Part shown: piece after piece, positions 35,445-48,829 of the stretch
Position numbering within the stretch: position 1 is the stretch's first letter
How the letters are laid out: every line of letters begins with the position of its first letter
The notes under the pieces: model-generated
Databases searched by the model: none
Seen by the model: only the letters and a program-made list of their open reading frames with translations
Told to the model about the DNA's origin: nothing
Assembly: GCA_963969595.1 (NCBI GenBank)
Contig: OZ018414.1
Span: 19,203,660 to 19,267,659 of the forward strand
DNA: 64,000 nucleotides
Direction: 5' to 3'
Origin: Neckera pumila
Lineage: Eukaryota; Streptophyta; Bryopsida; Hypnales; Neckeraceae
Position numbers and translations under genes: made by a program

Positions 35445-37456
35445 AATTTGGTTTGGCTCTTGGATTGTTTTTTTGGTTTTGACCCATGTTTTCAGTGTAT
35501 TTTTTGGAGGTAATGGTTGTGGTTGTGTTCTTGTTTCTTGTTTTTGTTTGTTTAGTATTTTTGTTTGTTTAGGTTTTTCAAGGGAGAGTATTAGTTTTTT
35601 GGTACTAGTTTTCGTTTGATATTCAAAATACTTTGGCTTTTCATTTTTAGAGGGAAAAGACTCCATTTTTTTTAACTGGAGATATAAGGTTGAAGAAGAT
35701 TTTGTTTTTTCTCAATCTCTTTAGAGGCCATCACTTTAAGTCTGGTGTTTGATAGACATGCAATATGAGAGGTGTATGATAATTTTTTATGTATGTATTA
35801 TATTTGATTAGAAGTTGTAAAAAAATTTTAATTTTAAATTTGGCAAACTTAGCAAATATGTTATAAAGAATGCAATTGTACTATTGGAAATGTAGTTTTA
35901 CAGTAGGAAGTGAATTTTGTCATAGTGATTGGAGTTTTATTGGAGTTTTTTGAATGTTTTGAATCTAATGGTATTTTATTATAATAAACAATTTTTTATT
36001 TCATATCTTATATTTTTCTTATTGATCCCATTATAAAAATACATGGAAAAAAATAGTGTCATAGTTTTAATGACATCCTAAACCTTGTTACTATTTGATA
36101 GTGACTAAAATATTTAAAAAAAATCATATTTTTCTTTATTACAAGTTTTTTCTTTGTTACAAGCTTTTTCTTCTATTCTATTTCAATACGAGTTATTAAA
36201 ATTCTACTACAAGGTGAAAAGAGGAAATGAGAAGGGAAAGGAAGAAAAAGAGGGTAAGCAAAAAGAAGAAAAAGAATATGAAGGATAAATCAAGAAATTG
36301 ACCTTTTTTTAAAATTCATAAAAAAATAGCCTCTACTTAACCGATTTAAGTTCATTTTCACATTATTGGAGATGACTAATGAGTATTAAAATTAGCCAAG
36401 AAATTGGCTCTTGGTTACAAGATGTGACTGAGAGTCATGACCAAGAGAAATCTTTGGACCAATTCTTGGTTCTTTATCTATATATAAAGAAGCCATCCTT
36501 AGATTCTTTTTAAGCATTTATCAACCATTTAAGCTCTACTAAGGTAAACTTCAATAGTGAACACCTTTTCATCTTTAGGCAGAGTTTTCTACTTTCACTT
36601 CGAGCACGTCTTCTCATTTAATTGCTAGAATATATTCATTATTCTTTTATCCTAGTTCCAAGCATTTTTTTCTTGAATTGCATCAAGAAGCGGTTATAAA
36701 TGCGCATATCTTACAAAAAGTCATGGTTACCTTGCAAATGTTTAATTCTTGCCTAACAAATGCTTAACAAATGAAAACAACCTACATTCTATTATTTTAT
36801 CGGATTTGTATCATTTTCAAATACTTGCTTTCTAGGTTTGTAAGGAGCACATAGTAGAGTTTATCCAAACCAGTGTTCAATTCTTGTTGGTATTTGAACT
36901 ATAGTTACTTTCTTCTAGAATTAAATGAATAATTTTTGAACAAATTTCACTTTTAACCATACTTGTATGCAAGTAACTTTTGGATTTATGGTCACATATA
37001 GAGGAGGCAATCCATTCTTGATCAACGCCCTCATTGTGGCCATGTATGTTGTTCTCTTTCTGTGAAGGAAGAAATGAGGAGGGATTAATTATGGCATGGT
37101 TCCCAAGGAAGTTGTGGCACATTAAGATTGCGTCTAAGACTCTCAATATTGCAACCAACTCTTGGTTAGAAATAGGAAAGTCTCCATAACTAGAATGGTT
37201 AAACAGAATCTCTAACCAAAAAATTCATAGTAAATACGTTTTGAGAAATTAAAATCTGAAAAACTATGGAAACCTTCCAAACTCTATTTTTGCACCTAGA
37301 AAAATTTCCCCACTGAAGAAATCTACTCTGTAGATATGCATAATTCCTTAAGTGACTGGAAATGGGTTGCCCTCCCTAGTCAAATTGGAATTGAGTGTTG
37401 ATAAAGCTAAGATAAATATGTATGTATTAAAACAAAAGAGCTCAAAAATCAATTAG
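35445..37456. other. AT-rich spacer, no gene recognised
   Basis: Short frames only, with a purine-rich AAGAAAAAGAGGG stretch near 36200-36280. Nothing further can be supported. Confidence 0.45.
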
Positions 37457-39918
37457 TTAACCCTTAAAGGACCTTGCAAGATCAAAAGGCATTTTAAAAG
37501 TTAAACTTAAATTTTCACATAGTTCTTGGTTTTAAATGTTTTAAAGCTTCATTATAAAAATATAGCTCTTATATTCCATTTTTTGTTTCATTTATGAATT
37601 TATGAATTTTTTAAAATTTAAATTTTGTGGCAATTTCAAAATTGCATCTGGAAAGCTCAATATAAATAACTCTTTGAACTTTTTCAATCAAATTTCTCTT
37701 AGTGTGAGCTCAAGGACTACACCAATTATACAATGATGTTTAGATGAGAAGTACCTAGTTGCCTCTTGTTAGTCTAGCTCTCATCTCTTCATAAGGGAGA
37801 ATACAAAATTTGTCGATTTATTCTATTGTAAAAGTTTTCTATACTTGCATGAACGTTGCTTCCTAGTGAATTTTTGTACGGGCATGAAATTGTGAGCCAC
37901 TACACTTGAGTGGGATTTGGGCTTTGGGTAGGCAAGTGTTACCTCAAGCAACCTGAGATAGTCCTTCTTGCAATAGTTGTTGTATTCATGTATATTGTGT
38001 AAATACTCACGTAGCCACAACAAATCTTCCAAACGCTTTGCTTTCTCATCTTCATACTTCCTCTTCATACTTCCCTTCATTGAAATTGCCCTTTGAAAGT
38101 TCTTCACAGCTAGAATCAATCTCTCCCCCCAATTTGAAACTCTTGACTATTAAAGTAATCCTCATTGTAATCAAAGAGAGTTTGAGAGAGAAAGAAAAGA
38201 GAGATGTATCAAGGATTGTCGGGCGGGGTAGATTAATAATAGTAAGAAAAATCTTATATTATGAGTTGGAACTAGAAGGTCCACAAGTAGAAGTACTAAA
38301 ATCCAATTTGTGCTTGTGGAAGGCTCAAATATGTGAAATCATACACTCAATCTAGGTGCCTAGAACTACAAAGGTTGTGGGCTACATCCACTTTGAAGAA
38401 ATCGGTAATAATATTGAATTCCAAAAAATTTAATTGTAAAAAATTCTAGACTTGGGCCTCAAACTTCAATTGCAAAATAACAAAGTACATACTTGAGGTT
38501 ATTTGAGTGTATATAGTGAAGTACAAACTTAATGAAGACATTGAATAGAATTTCTTACCCCTTTTCCTTTTCCTTGGTGCATGTTTCTTTTTAGGCATAT
38601 CTCTTCAAAGTACAATTTTTGGGCTCGTCTTTAGGCTACAAAAGCTTGATTGCTACGTACTGTATACTCCAGTGTCACTATTGGATTCCTCTCTCTCCTC
38701 CCTATCACCTTTGTTAATTGTGTGTAATTGCCAATGATGCCTAAAAGTAGATAGAATAGGCTCATTTAGCCAAAGCAAGGTACCAACTACTAATAAAATG
38801 TATCGGGCTACAATAGTACAATGAGAATTTGCACTTATCTTCTAGAAACACCCAAGGAAACAACAAGCTCACCCCTCCTAGCTAAATTTCCCTTGAAGCT
38901 TGTGAAATATGCATCACCTATTGTACTACCTCTTTACTAGATCTTACAACTTCTTTCTCAGTAGTACTTGCTATTGCTCCAAAATCTAATGTCTTATTTT
39001 CAATGTAGTGGCAATAAAAGATTTAGGATACATCAAAGACACCTAGAAGTATAAGAGCATTGAAGCTTGCATTTCTAAGCAAGTATTGAAGTAGACCTAA
39101 TTTTTGCAAGATTTAGATAGTTGGATAGCTAATTATGTTTGAAATTAGGTAGGATTTAATAAATGTAGGTTAATTATAGATGTTAATGAAGTTAGGAGCT
39201 CACCTTGGGCCTTGCAATAGACGTCTCCAAATTGACTCACAAGAATCAATCTTGTTTTCAATTCTTATAAAAATAAAGTTTTGTCTTCATAAATTTGTAA
39301 CACAATTGAATTCACAATTTCTTGCCAACTTGATTTGATTTTGTGCACTTCAATTACACAATCTTATAAATCATTACATGAATTGCGAGATGATTTTCTT
39401 GAGTTTAGAAATTAGCTAGCCACAAAAATATAGTAGTTGGGGAGGCGATCTATAGTTTCAATCTACCTAGCTTTGAACACCTATAGTCTTTAGATTGTTC
39501 CAATTCCCCAACCTTACAAAGAACCTTCCTACGAACAAAGTCCCCTCCACCCTGCTGAAGCCCCTCTTACTTGCAAAGCCCAAAGACCTTCTTTGCTGGT
39601 TGGGTTGAGTTGGCATCTCCTTGCCTACCTACTTCTCCCAATTTTTCACTCCCCCATATCCGAGTAGCTCAACTACAAGGTCTTCATTCCCCTTCCTTAG
39701 GTCTACTGCACCTTATGTTGTTTAGACTGTTTATTGCCTTTTGAGCAGCATAACTTCATTTCCCAGATATGGATCAATTTTAAAAAAAAATTGTGAGTAG
39801 ATATACTAAATGTCTAAATTGACAAAATATCTCAAATTATAATATTCAAGTTTCATTTTGTAAGAGGTTGCGAGGTTTTAAAAAGCTTCATAGAACTTTA
39901 TTGCTTTTTAGGGGTTAA
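37457..39918. mobile_element. Possible larger TTAA-flanked element (about 2.45 kb)
   Basis: TTAA-CCCTTAAAGGACC at 37457 resembles the family left end and TTTTTAGGGG-TTAA at 39905-39918 the right end, but similarity stops after about 10 bases. Inside lies a 98-codon minus-strand frame (38119-37823) with a charged stretch (KRKYEDEKAKRLEDLLWLRE) but no recognisable transposase. The two ends may belong to different insertions. Confidence 0.3.
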
Positions 39919-40869
39919 AAAATTCAAAGAATATGACTTGTATTGAGAATTTTAATTCAAATTCCCATTCATTAGGTCTCCTAGGGAGTTGCATATAGAG
40001 CATATTTTAGGAAATTTAATTATTCAAGGGCCCAAGGTGGTTGAAAATGTATTTAGGGAAGTTTTAGTTTAAATTTTGGATGCTTACAAGCCCTACTTAT
40101 AGATGAATTTGTATATATTAAACAAACCATTTTTTAAATTCACAGAAAGTGTCTTTTTTTATTAGTAAAATATAATTATGTTTGTATTTGGTTTTTAAGA
40201 AAGCACAAATTTGTAAAGAATAATGCAGCAACACCTAAAATGAACCAATTAAGCAATTAAGCATGGTTACTATTACTAAACTACCTCAATTTTATTGAAT
40301 CTTGTTGAAAGTAGACTCTAGATTATCTTAGCACACATTCTTGGAATATTCAAAGTGTTAAATTAGGTGTACCCAATACTAACCTGGAGCTCTCATGAAA
40401 TGGAGGCTCTAAGTTACGAATCTGTTGGGGTTGATTTTAGAAACAGGTCATAAGTAGGTGCAGTTACCTTAATACCTCATCAACAATTTCGCAAGGTATT
40501 CAAGTTGCTGATTTGGGTGGTAACAGATTGGTTTGCAGTGCAAGGGATGGACAGAACCCTCAGGTTACTTGGTCTAAATACCATGATAGAATGGATGTAC
40601 GGAGTAATATTGAAGCCTGAATAGATGAAATAGGATAATGAGGCAAAAACAAGAACGCATGGAAAATGCCAAGTGGCTAACTCGTTCATAGGGATGTAAA
40701 TTGACGATGTTCACTTCAAATTGAAACCATGAAGTGCAATCAAGTCCCAAGCAAATAAACGCATCCGCTGCAGAAATAATTTCAAAAGATGAACTGACAA
40801 CTTGACACGCGAGATAATGTCAATATAATGCTTATGACCGGAGAATAGTCAAAATCAACTATAAAGGCT
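39919..40869. other. Spacer and 3' flank of the coatomer gene
   Basis: AT-rich sequence up to about 40,400, then more balanced sequence that probably includes the 3'UTR of the coatomer zeta gene. No separate gene is supported. Confidence 0.45.
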
Positions 40870-42977
40870 CTACTTGAGTAGCGATCTTGCAAAATGCTCC
40901 TTTGCAGTTGCCAAGGCTTGTGAAATAGTCTGCATGTGTCATACACAAGAGAGATTAATTACAATACTTACACTTAATCGTAAGTGCCCCAATAGCCAAA
41001 AGTGCCTGCTTCGATGTCCAGAGTTGAAATAAATCATTGAGGACACTTCAGAGAAGGCAACAAAATGCATCAAAAAGAAAAAGAAACGACGACCTACATT
41101 TTTAACAATAGAAGTATGTTTTGGAAGTTTCTATGATCAATTGTTAGCTTCCACAGTGGACTATCTATAATTTAGTTAGGGCATTTGGGGCTAATTACAA
41201 TACTTGATCGTAACAAGGAGTCAATGCTGATTAGACACACGTATTACACATGCCAGGAGAGGTATTACACATGCCAGGAGAGGGAGCCAACAATACCTGT
41301 TCTGAAAGAGGAACATCCGCATCAGCACCCCGCATTGCAACTCTGCCAGCAATGACGTTGGCATCCGACTCCAAAATGATGCTATAGAACCCACATTACC
41401 AATGCATCAGATCCTCACTCTGAATTGCTATAGGCAAAGGAGCGTTTGAATATATATAGGAAATTACCCATATCACTGCTATAGTCAGCATGAAAAAGCT
41501 TATACGTTTTCATTCCAATCCCTCACACAAAAGGATGTCCGATTCAAACTCAGAGACAGTACACAAGGTCCATGAGACATACCCGCCATCTACTATCTCG
41601 TCGAGGCAGAGAAGGACAAGATCGAGATTCTCCAAAACGCTCTTCTTCTCGACATTGTTTCTGCAATTAGTAGGTTCCATCAGACACCGTATTTTTTACT
41701 ACGATTTCTTTCGAGGGCAACCAAAATTCACTGTGCTAGATTTGTTTTCAAATGTACAAAGAAACCACTGTTGTTTGAAATAAATACACCAAAAAGTGCA
41801 ATTATTATAGGTCCATTACACTTCGCATATGTGGTCTAAAGCAACATCTAAGCTACCTACATCTCAAACATCACTTGTGACATTTTCATATTGCGAAGTG
41901 ACGTTATCACAAACTTGCTGTTATCGATCAAAGCATTTCCTTAAATCTAAGACTAGCCTCAAATTAATTCAGAATCAGAATCAGCATTAGTTCCAATGAG
42001 TTTATAGCATAGAAGAGAATATAAACAGTTCAATAAGCGAAGGGCGTCAACCCTCAATACAACCCTCACATACGTGTATGCAACCCAAAACCAGGTCTAT
42101 GGTACCAACCTGAGAAGCAATGCAACGGCATCAAAGAATCCTTGCAGGACTGTTGCCAGAATAAGTTCGTTCTCATCTTCGCCTCCCGTTACATAGAAAT
42201 GTAGGTCCGAAATAAACTTGTAGATCACGATGTATCCATCAAACAGTCCTATCTCAGCTGCAAAGCATGACCACCATAGCATTAGACATATCAATAGACG
42301 GTAATGTCCACATCCCTGAACGTTTAACCAGGGTTCTGCCTTTCTATTGAAGAGCACGCTACCCACACACATCAAGTTCAAATAAGAACGTGACGTTTCA
42401 TGTCTTTACGGAGTAGAACAAACGTTTTAAAATAAAAATAATAATTAGATGAAAGAATCCGCACAGCAGGAATTACTCGTTGACTGATACCGAAACCTTT
42501 AGAAACGGTTGAACGCAACCAAATAAGAGAAAAAAAAACAGCTATTCCTGGGCCCAAATAAAAGCCCTCTACGGAATCGACATGACATAGCTTACGAAGC
42601 CTTTCAATTTCTCCAAACAATTATAAAACCACAACAAAATTGGAAAAAAAACACCGCAGTACCTTCTGAACGAGCACTTGTGCGTTGAGTCTTGGTAAAC
42701 ACAGATTTCTCAAACGCCAATTTAGCAGAAAGTGTCGGCCAGTCATCGGCAAAGTACTTGACAGCTACGCGCTTCCCCTCGGAATCAAGGAGCAACACGT
42801 TCTTAATCAACGGAGTAGAAATCTGCACCAATGCCGCGATCGTCAGAACCCTAAACTTCAATTGCTTTCACTCTGAACCTCTCTGCAAGAAGCCGAAGAA
42901 GGGTAGACCATTTTAATCAAAGCAAAACAAGAAACCCTAAAAAAGTGATGCAATATCCAAAAAACCACGTACATCCA
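40870..42977 (-). CDS. COPZ: Coatomer subunit zeta (COPI small coat subunit), six coding exons, 178 aa
   Basis: Exons on the minus strand: 42977-42972, 42822-42663, 42257-42110, 41660-41583, 41381-41297, 40929-40870. The frame is kept at all five GT-AG junctions and the total is 178 codons plus TAG, normal for plants (about 175-180). Zeta pairs with gamma-COP in the F-subcomplex of the COPI coat, which returns vesicles from Golgi to ER. Recognised segments in order: [118 protein letters not shown], and [16 protein letters not shown]. This is the longin-like fold of the family. The first exon holds only Met-Asp (ATG GAT, then a GTACGT donor); it is my inference, because exon 2 opens at an acceptor with no ATG of its own. 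No lesion is seen. Confidence 0.9.
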
Positions 42978-43390
42978 TAGTGAACTCCGATTAGACCAAG
43001 ATCCTGGAGCGAAATGAAATTCTTGTAGCAAAAATTGTGTCGATCGCTTCGACTAAAAGAAGTCGTGGAATTATCAAGAACAAACGAAACAGGAAATGTG
43101 GCTATGGCGAATACGGAAATTCGGATCAATGCAGCTGAAGAAGCTGACTGATCTCCATCACTTCGAGGAAACGATGCAGAGAGAGAGAGAGATGACGGCG
43201 GCGACCAGAAGATGGTCGTCACGACCAGTGATCTTTCCATTCTATCAGGTCGCCCAACCGATGGACGGGGTAAACTGAAGACATATGAACGAACGTGGTC
43301 GATGAAGTAAACGAGAAAATAAATACTACTCATAAGGTAAGAGAACCATAAACCCTCATCAATGTGACAACATAGATATTTTGTCACTGA
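42978..43390 (-). promoter_or_regulatory. Leader and promoter side of the coatomer zeta gene
   Basis: The sequence is GC-richer than the spacer. On the gene's strand it has a CTCTCTCTCTCTC tract (43181-43194), common in plant leaders. No TATA box is assigned. AT-rich spacer resumes near 43,390. Confidence 0.35.
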
Positions 43391-43498
43391 TATTTAAATA
43401 TGGGACGCATTTAACCCCTGAATTTCTAGAATAATCTCCAAGAACTGATGATATGAGAAAAATCATCATAAAGTGCTACTTGGTTATATAAATAAAAA

Positions 43499-43863
43499 CT
43501 AGTGTGACCTTGTGCCGTTGGCCCAATTTTCATCTACTCCCAGTTCCACTCCCGGTTCTACTTCCGATTCTACTCCCAATTCTACTCCCGGTTCCACTCC
43601 CAGTACTAAGAACGCCACCAAAATCAAAATAAAAGTAATTTTCTAATTTTAATCAATAAATACTTTGAAATTCAATAACTTTTGCACCACCGCTCCAAAC
43701 GCCACGAAACCAAGCCAATGCACGCCTCCTCGGCGAGAGCTTTCCGACGGTACCAAGCACGTGGCCGGGGGACGTACGGTCAGGAAGTTGTCCACGCTAC
43801 AAACAAAACAAAACAAAACAAAACAAAACAAACAAACAAACAGCCTCATTTAAGGTATTGATT
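43499..43863 (-). mobile_element. Composite retroposon copy 2
   Basis: Same plan as 21943-22288: a CTAGTGTGACCTTGTGCCG head, a 12-bp array of six CGGTTCCACTCC-like units, the GC-rich core, an (AAAAC)n/(AAAC)n tail, then CCTCATTTAAGGTATTGATT. The last 12 bases are shared with copy 3 but absent from copy 1. No target duplication is evident. Differences from copy 1 in the core are mostly C/T or G/A changes at CpG sites. Confidence 0.8.
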
Positions 43864-44365
43864 ACAAACTTTGAGTTTAGATTCCATCCTTGTGGTTAGA
43901 TTCACCTTTGCTATCACCGATAATTTTTCTATAAATTTCAAAAATAAAATTTCAAAATTTCTTTTAGATTCGATTACAAGCAAAATCTTCTCATTTTTTG
44001 AATAAAATTTGTTGGAATGGGCTTAAATTGAGGTTCTCTTGATATAGTGATTTTATGGGGGATTTTTCGTGTTTTTTAAATCTATGCCTCATTTTTGCAA
44101 ATCCAGTTTTGAACTAAAGTCAATGCAATTTTGGCTTGGTCAACCACTTGACACACTTCCACATTTGTAATTTTAGAAAAATATATAATCTAATAACACA
44201 AAATCCAGCCATTAGATAGGACAACAATTCATAAAGAATTTTTACAAATTAGAATGGCTTTCATCTAATCAATAATGAGGATGAAATTTGAGTTTCAATT
44301 TGTTAGTTGTTCATAAATTGGACATCAAATTGCTTCAAGGTTAAGATAGCCAATCCATTTTTGAC

Positions 44366-45142
44366 CACTCAAACCCTAATGACCTGCGAAGATGTTTTTT
44401 CAAAATGGACCAAAATTTGAAGCTAACAACTTGAGCAATTTTTTGCTCATTTTTTCTTGAGATTGAATAGAATGTTAACCATAGGATCTTAAAGTCAACA
44501 TTGAAAGGAAGCACCTCAAAAAATTTCAAACTATTTGACTACATTGTTTAAGAGATATTAATAATTCTGAAGTTTTTCTTTCATCAATGGAAATACAAAG
44601 CAACGCACTTTGAAGGAACATATCTATGTGAAAATATCTTGAAATGATGCCTCTTTGTACTCGGTGAAAGATAAGTGGGTTGACAATGTATATGTAAAAT
44701 TTCATAACATTCCAAGAATTTTACAATTCGTGGTCGAACTTCCAATTGACAATGGTCACTAAAATTTGAATAGTGTTTGCAAGAGAAAAAAGAATGGGAC
44801 ACTTATCTTCTCTTTGAGCTCCTTGGATCTGCCCTTTCAAGATGGATTTGACCTTTATGAGGTGGGCAAGAAGCACATTGCCGTTGGCTAATTTTTTAGT
44901 CGATGCCCAAACCAAAGCCAAAAAAACAAGCTATAAACTATAGACTACATTCCTAATTTTGAAATTTTCCACAAGGTGGAGTTTAATTTGAAATCTGATG
45001 AAACCACTACCATTGGATTTGTAAAAAAAATCTATTTTTTACACATAAATTTTATTTTCAAAAATTCCAAAATCTAAAAAGGAGCAACTAAAAAAATAGG
45101 GGCAGTGACCAAAAAATGGTCGCATGGGTCATTAGGGATTAA
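44366..45142. mobile_element. Possible further TIR element with CCCTAATGACC ends
   Basis: CCCTAATGACCTGCGA at 44367 and the inverse of CCCTAATGACCCATGCGA ending at 45138 are inverted, and TTAA follows the right end (45139-45142). The left side lacks TTAA. It would be about 770 bp. The ends differ from families A and B but share the CCCTAA...GACC layout. Confidence 0.4.
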
Positions 45143-48100
45143 ACAATTGAGCATATTTGAAGTGCTTGTATGTTGAATGGGAAAATTTACACATGTACAG
45201 AAACAAATTTTAGAAGAATTCCATAATCTTTTACAATTTTCTTTTCCTAAAAAAAATTATCATGAATTTTCTAAGGGAAGATTCAATTCATCCCATACTA
45301 GTCGTACATGTCATCCTATTTCCGACCAAGGACTGTTTGCAAAATTCCCAACTGTCACCTTATCAAGTGGGAGTCCTATTCCCAATCATATTGCATCATA
45401 ATTAATCATTAACTCATCTCTATATGTACAAATATAGACCACCCTACATTGTCAAAATGGAGGGAATTACAAATGGGTTGACTACCTTAGAATTCCATCG
45501 GTTTATGGACCTCCTATCTTATTCATCATCAAAGTGTAAGCAACATATTAGCATCCATAACATCCAATGGATTACAATAGTGCAATAGCCATCCTTTTTC
45601 TAATTGCATACTCAATAGTCATACATTCTTTGTACTGTATAGTACATCCAAAAAATCTTTGTATTGTATGAAAATCCTATGAAAAACACTATTGCATGCT
45701 AAGCTATAAATATATGTTAGAATGCATTTTGAAGTTCATTTGTCTTTTGAAGTAGTATAATCAAAGAAATAAAATAAAATAGAATATATACATCTTTGTA
45801 ACATTCTTGACCTTTGCTAGGAGAGATTGCTTTGCCTCTTGTACATGTAGCGTGGACTTCCTACATAAGCAAATGTGGCCACCTCTAATTTGCTTCCAAA
45901 TTAACCTTGACATCCCCTAAGGTATCCTAATTTAAAGAATATTTTTTGTATTCTTTCAAAAGGGACCCTACACAAGTCAATTAAGAATGTAACTTTACTA
46001 AGGAATTATTAGAGATACTCTCTTATTCCATCATTAGTTTCATGTTTTGTTTCTCTTTTGATCTCTTAATATAAATGAGTTCATGTTCTAAGCAATAGAC
46101 TACATCCAGTCATTTTTTATTAATTGTAATCCTATAAATTCAACATATTAAAATATAGAATAAGAAATATAAAATTGAAAGTTCATAATGAGTTCATCTA
46201 TATTTGAAAGTTGCATGAAAAGCTAAATGAAATATATATACCATTGAACTAATTGAAACCTTACAAATTCAAATCTACATTCAACATCAAACTATTCTAT
46301 AGGTGTTGGAGTCTTTTTAAATCTTTCTTGTGTCTAAGAAAAAATTAAATGAAAAAAAAAGAAATTCAAAATACTATATAATAAAATAAAACACTTTTGA
46401 TTTCATACTTTACCTCATTCAATTTGTTTATGCAATTAAATAACTCTTGAACAAATTCTTTTGAAGAGCATAGAATTGCAATGTGCTTGATGAAGAAAGT
46501 ATAAAAAATCTCAAGTTCTCTAAACTATATTTATACATTTAATCTAGATTCAAATTCCATTTAAAAAAAAGATTATTTAGATTTAAATAAAATTCTTTCT
46601 AAAGAAACTTCAATGGCCATCTTTCTTTTTATAATAAAAAATTACTAAAAGTTGAAATAACTTACAAATCCAACCATCAATCATTTTTACATATAATTTA
46701 ATTCATTCTAAACATATTATTTTTTATTTTCATTGGATAACACTAAAAATTTATAACTAAACAATATAAAATATTGATTTTGCTTACAATACCTTTTGCT
46801 TCGATAAATTTGTTTATTTTGTTGAACTTTTTTTAATTTGTAACTATTTGTGAGGCATTGAAACTTATTTCTAGAAATTTAAGGTGAATCTACATAAAAG
46901 CATCTCCACTCCAACATGATCAAAGTTTGATACATGGCAAAATTGGATGAAAATTGCTTTGGGTCCCTCAAAATGTTTTTCAAATCCACCATCCTATTAT
47001 GCCAAATATAGATACGGCAAATTTAGGTTTAGTCAATGATTTTCTCTATTCCACTAGTGATTGGTTTATTCACTATTAATGAAGCACATTTGGTGTGTAA
47101 GAATGGAAGACAATTAATGCAAAATTTTACTAAACATAAAAGTAAAATTAAGGCAAGTAGATTTGAGTTTGTTGGAGTGGCAATCTACTTGACGAGGAGA
47201 GACATTATTTTGTTCTTTACCCCAAATTTTGTACGCAATGAAGTGCATTTGAACCAATCCCATAAGACTCCTTTCTCTTCTCAAGTCTAAGTACATAGAC
47301 TAATCAAATTTTTGGTTTTGGGTAAAGTTAGGGCACTTTGCAAGGACAATTGAGAAGTTCAGTTATAAGTATCAATTTTGATCTTTGAATTTTTTTAATA
47401 AGAATGTATAAAGATTTTTTTGATTTTTTGGAATAAAAGGCAATCTTCTTTAATTCTAGCCTTAATTTCCTATGATGCTGAAAAATTTCAAGCTTTCTAA
47501 AATATTTGTCATAGCTAAAATTTCTTAAAGGTTCAAATTAGGTCTTTTGATTGTAAATGTTTTAGGATTGTTATTTACTACATCCCAGGTCATGTTTATC
47601 CAAGTCCTATTTCAAAGGCCAAATGCCACTTTCTTGGGTTGTAGAAGGCAAATAAAAATATGATATGTGAATCTTAAAGCTTCATAGAGCAAAGGCCAAA
47701 GTCCCAATTTTACGTCTCAAGTTTTCTCATTTACAACAAATACATGTTCACTAAAGAATCAAAAAGTAAATGAAATCCATTTTGGAAGAAATCTTTGCTC
47801 AATTTGCAACAGGATGATTTCTAATGAAAATCATCCTACAAGCATTCTTGATTTAGTGTTATTCTTCTCATATTATATACAAAACAATAGATGGGACTTG
47901 GAGTCTGATTTGACTTTTCATTTGTGATAAACCTAATTCAAGTCCAAGGCCATTTTCTTAGCGCCAAAGCCTTCAAAAAATACTACCAAATAGGCATTTT
48001 TTAGTGCTCTAGGCCTTCATCCTTGGAACCTAGCATTAGGCCTCCAGTTTTTCAATTTTCGACTCTCTACCAATAAAATTTGGTTAATTTGGTGGGACAT

Positions 48101-48780
48101 GGGACTTCATGAGTGAGGCTTTCAATATCAGGTACATGTACACTATTTTTTTTTTTGACTTCAAAGGTCCAACCCAAGTTGTTTCATAATTTCGTGACAC
48201 TCACGCAATATTATTCTATAATTTTTTAAAATTTTAAATTTTTTTGAAAACAAATGAAAATCATTGTATTAAAAGAACTAGAGTAACCGCCAAGCCAAAG
48301 ACTTAACAAATGAAGAGAAGATGAGCAACAAGTCAAAGGAAACAAAGAATCAAATGAAAGAATAGAGGGGAGGGCCCTCTTTCCTCCAATTAACTGAATA
48401 GCCAACCCTAGTTGCTAAAATTGAAGTTTGAAGCCAAATATTAGTAAACCTAGACCAAGTTCTATCTGAATGTTGAGGCTGACAACGAGTGACTGTTCTA
48501 TAAATTTTCAAAGTAGAAAGCATAGGGTATCCTAATCATGCCACCGGACTCCTCTTGAAATGGCCACCCTTGACACACACAACACTTCAACTCCCATTGG
48601 TTGTCTCTACAAACTTGTGGCAACTCCCATTTGGTTGTTCTTGCACACACTTGTGACACTTTTGAGACATCAAATGAACCCTTTCCCATAAAAATAAAAT
48701 AAAAAATAGCTTGTGCAATGTGGTGCAAACACCTAAGAAGCAAACACTCACACTAAATCTCATAAGTCTCTACAGTACAG
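45143..48780. other. AT-rich spacer, no gene recognised
   Basis: Only short frames without motifs. An AAGCATCTCCACTCC phrase near 46908 resembles a Tourist-type MITE end, but no partner end was found. Confidence 0.45.
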
Positions 48781-48794
48781 CGCATCACCCTGAG

Positions 48795-48802
48795 TATAAA
48801 AA
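48795..48802 (+). promoter_or_regulatory. Candidate TATA box of the F-box gene
   Basis: TATAAAAA in the context GAGTATAAAAACAG marks the change from AT-rich spacer to a CT-rich, GC-balanced leader (CCTCCTCCCCCC at about 48930). It is the best promoter candidate upstream of the F-box reading frame, which starts about 1.75 kb downstream after a probable leader intron. Confidence 0.45.
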
Positions 48803-48829
48803 CAGACGAAGGTTCTGAACCTCCACGTC

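Noticed and set aside
37823..38119. 98-codon minus-strand frame as a transposase
   Set aside because: It has a charged helix-like stretch but no catalytic or DNA-binding motif.
46903..46925. Tourist-type MITE end (AAGCATCTCCACTCC)
   Set aside because: No inverted partner was found within a plausible distance.
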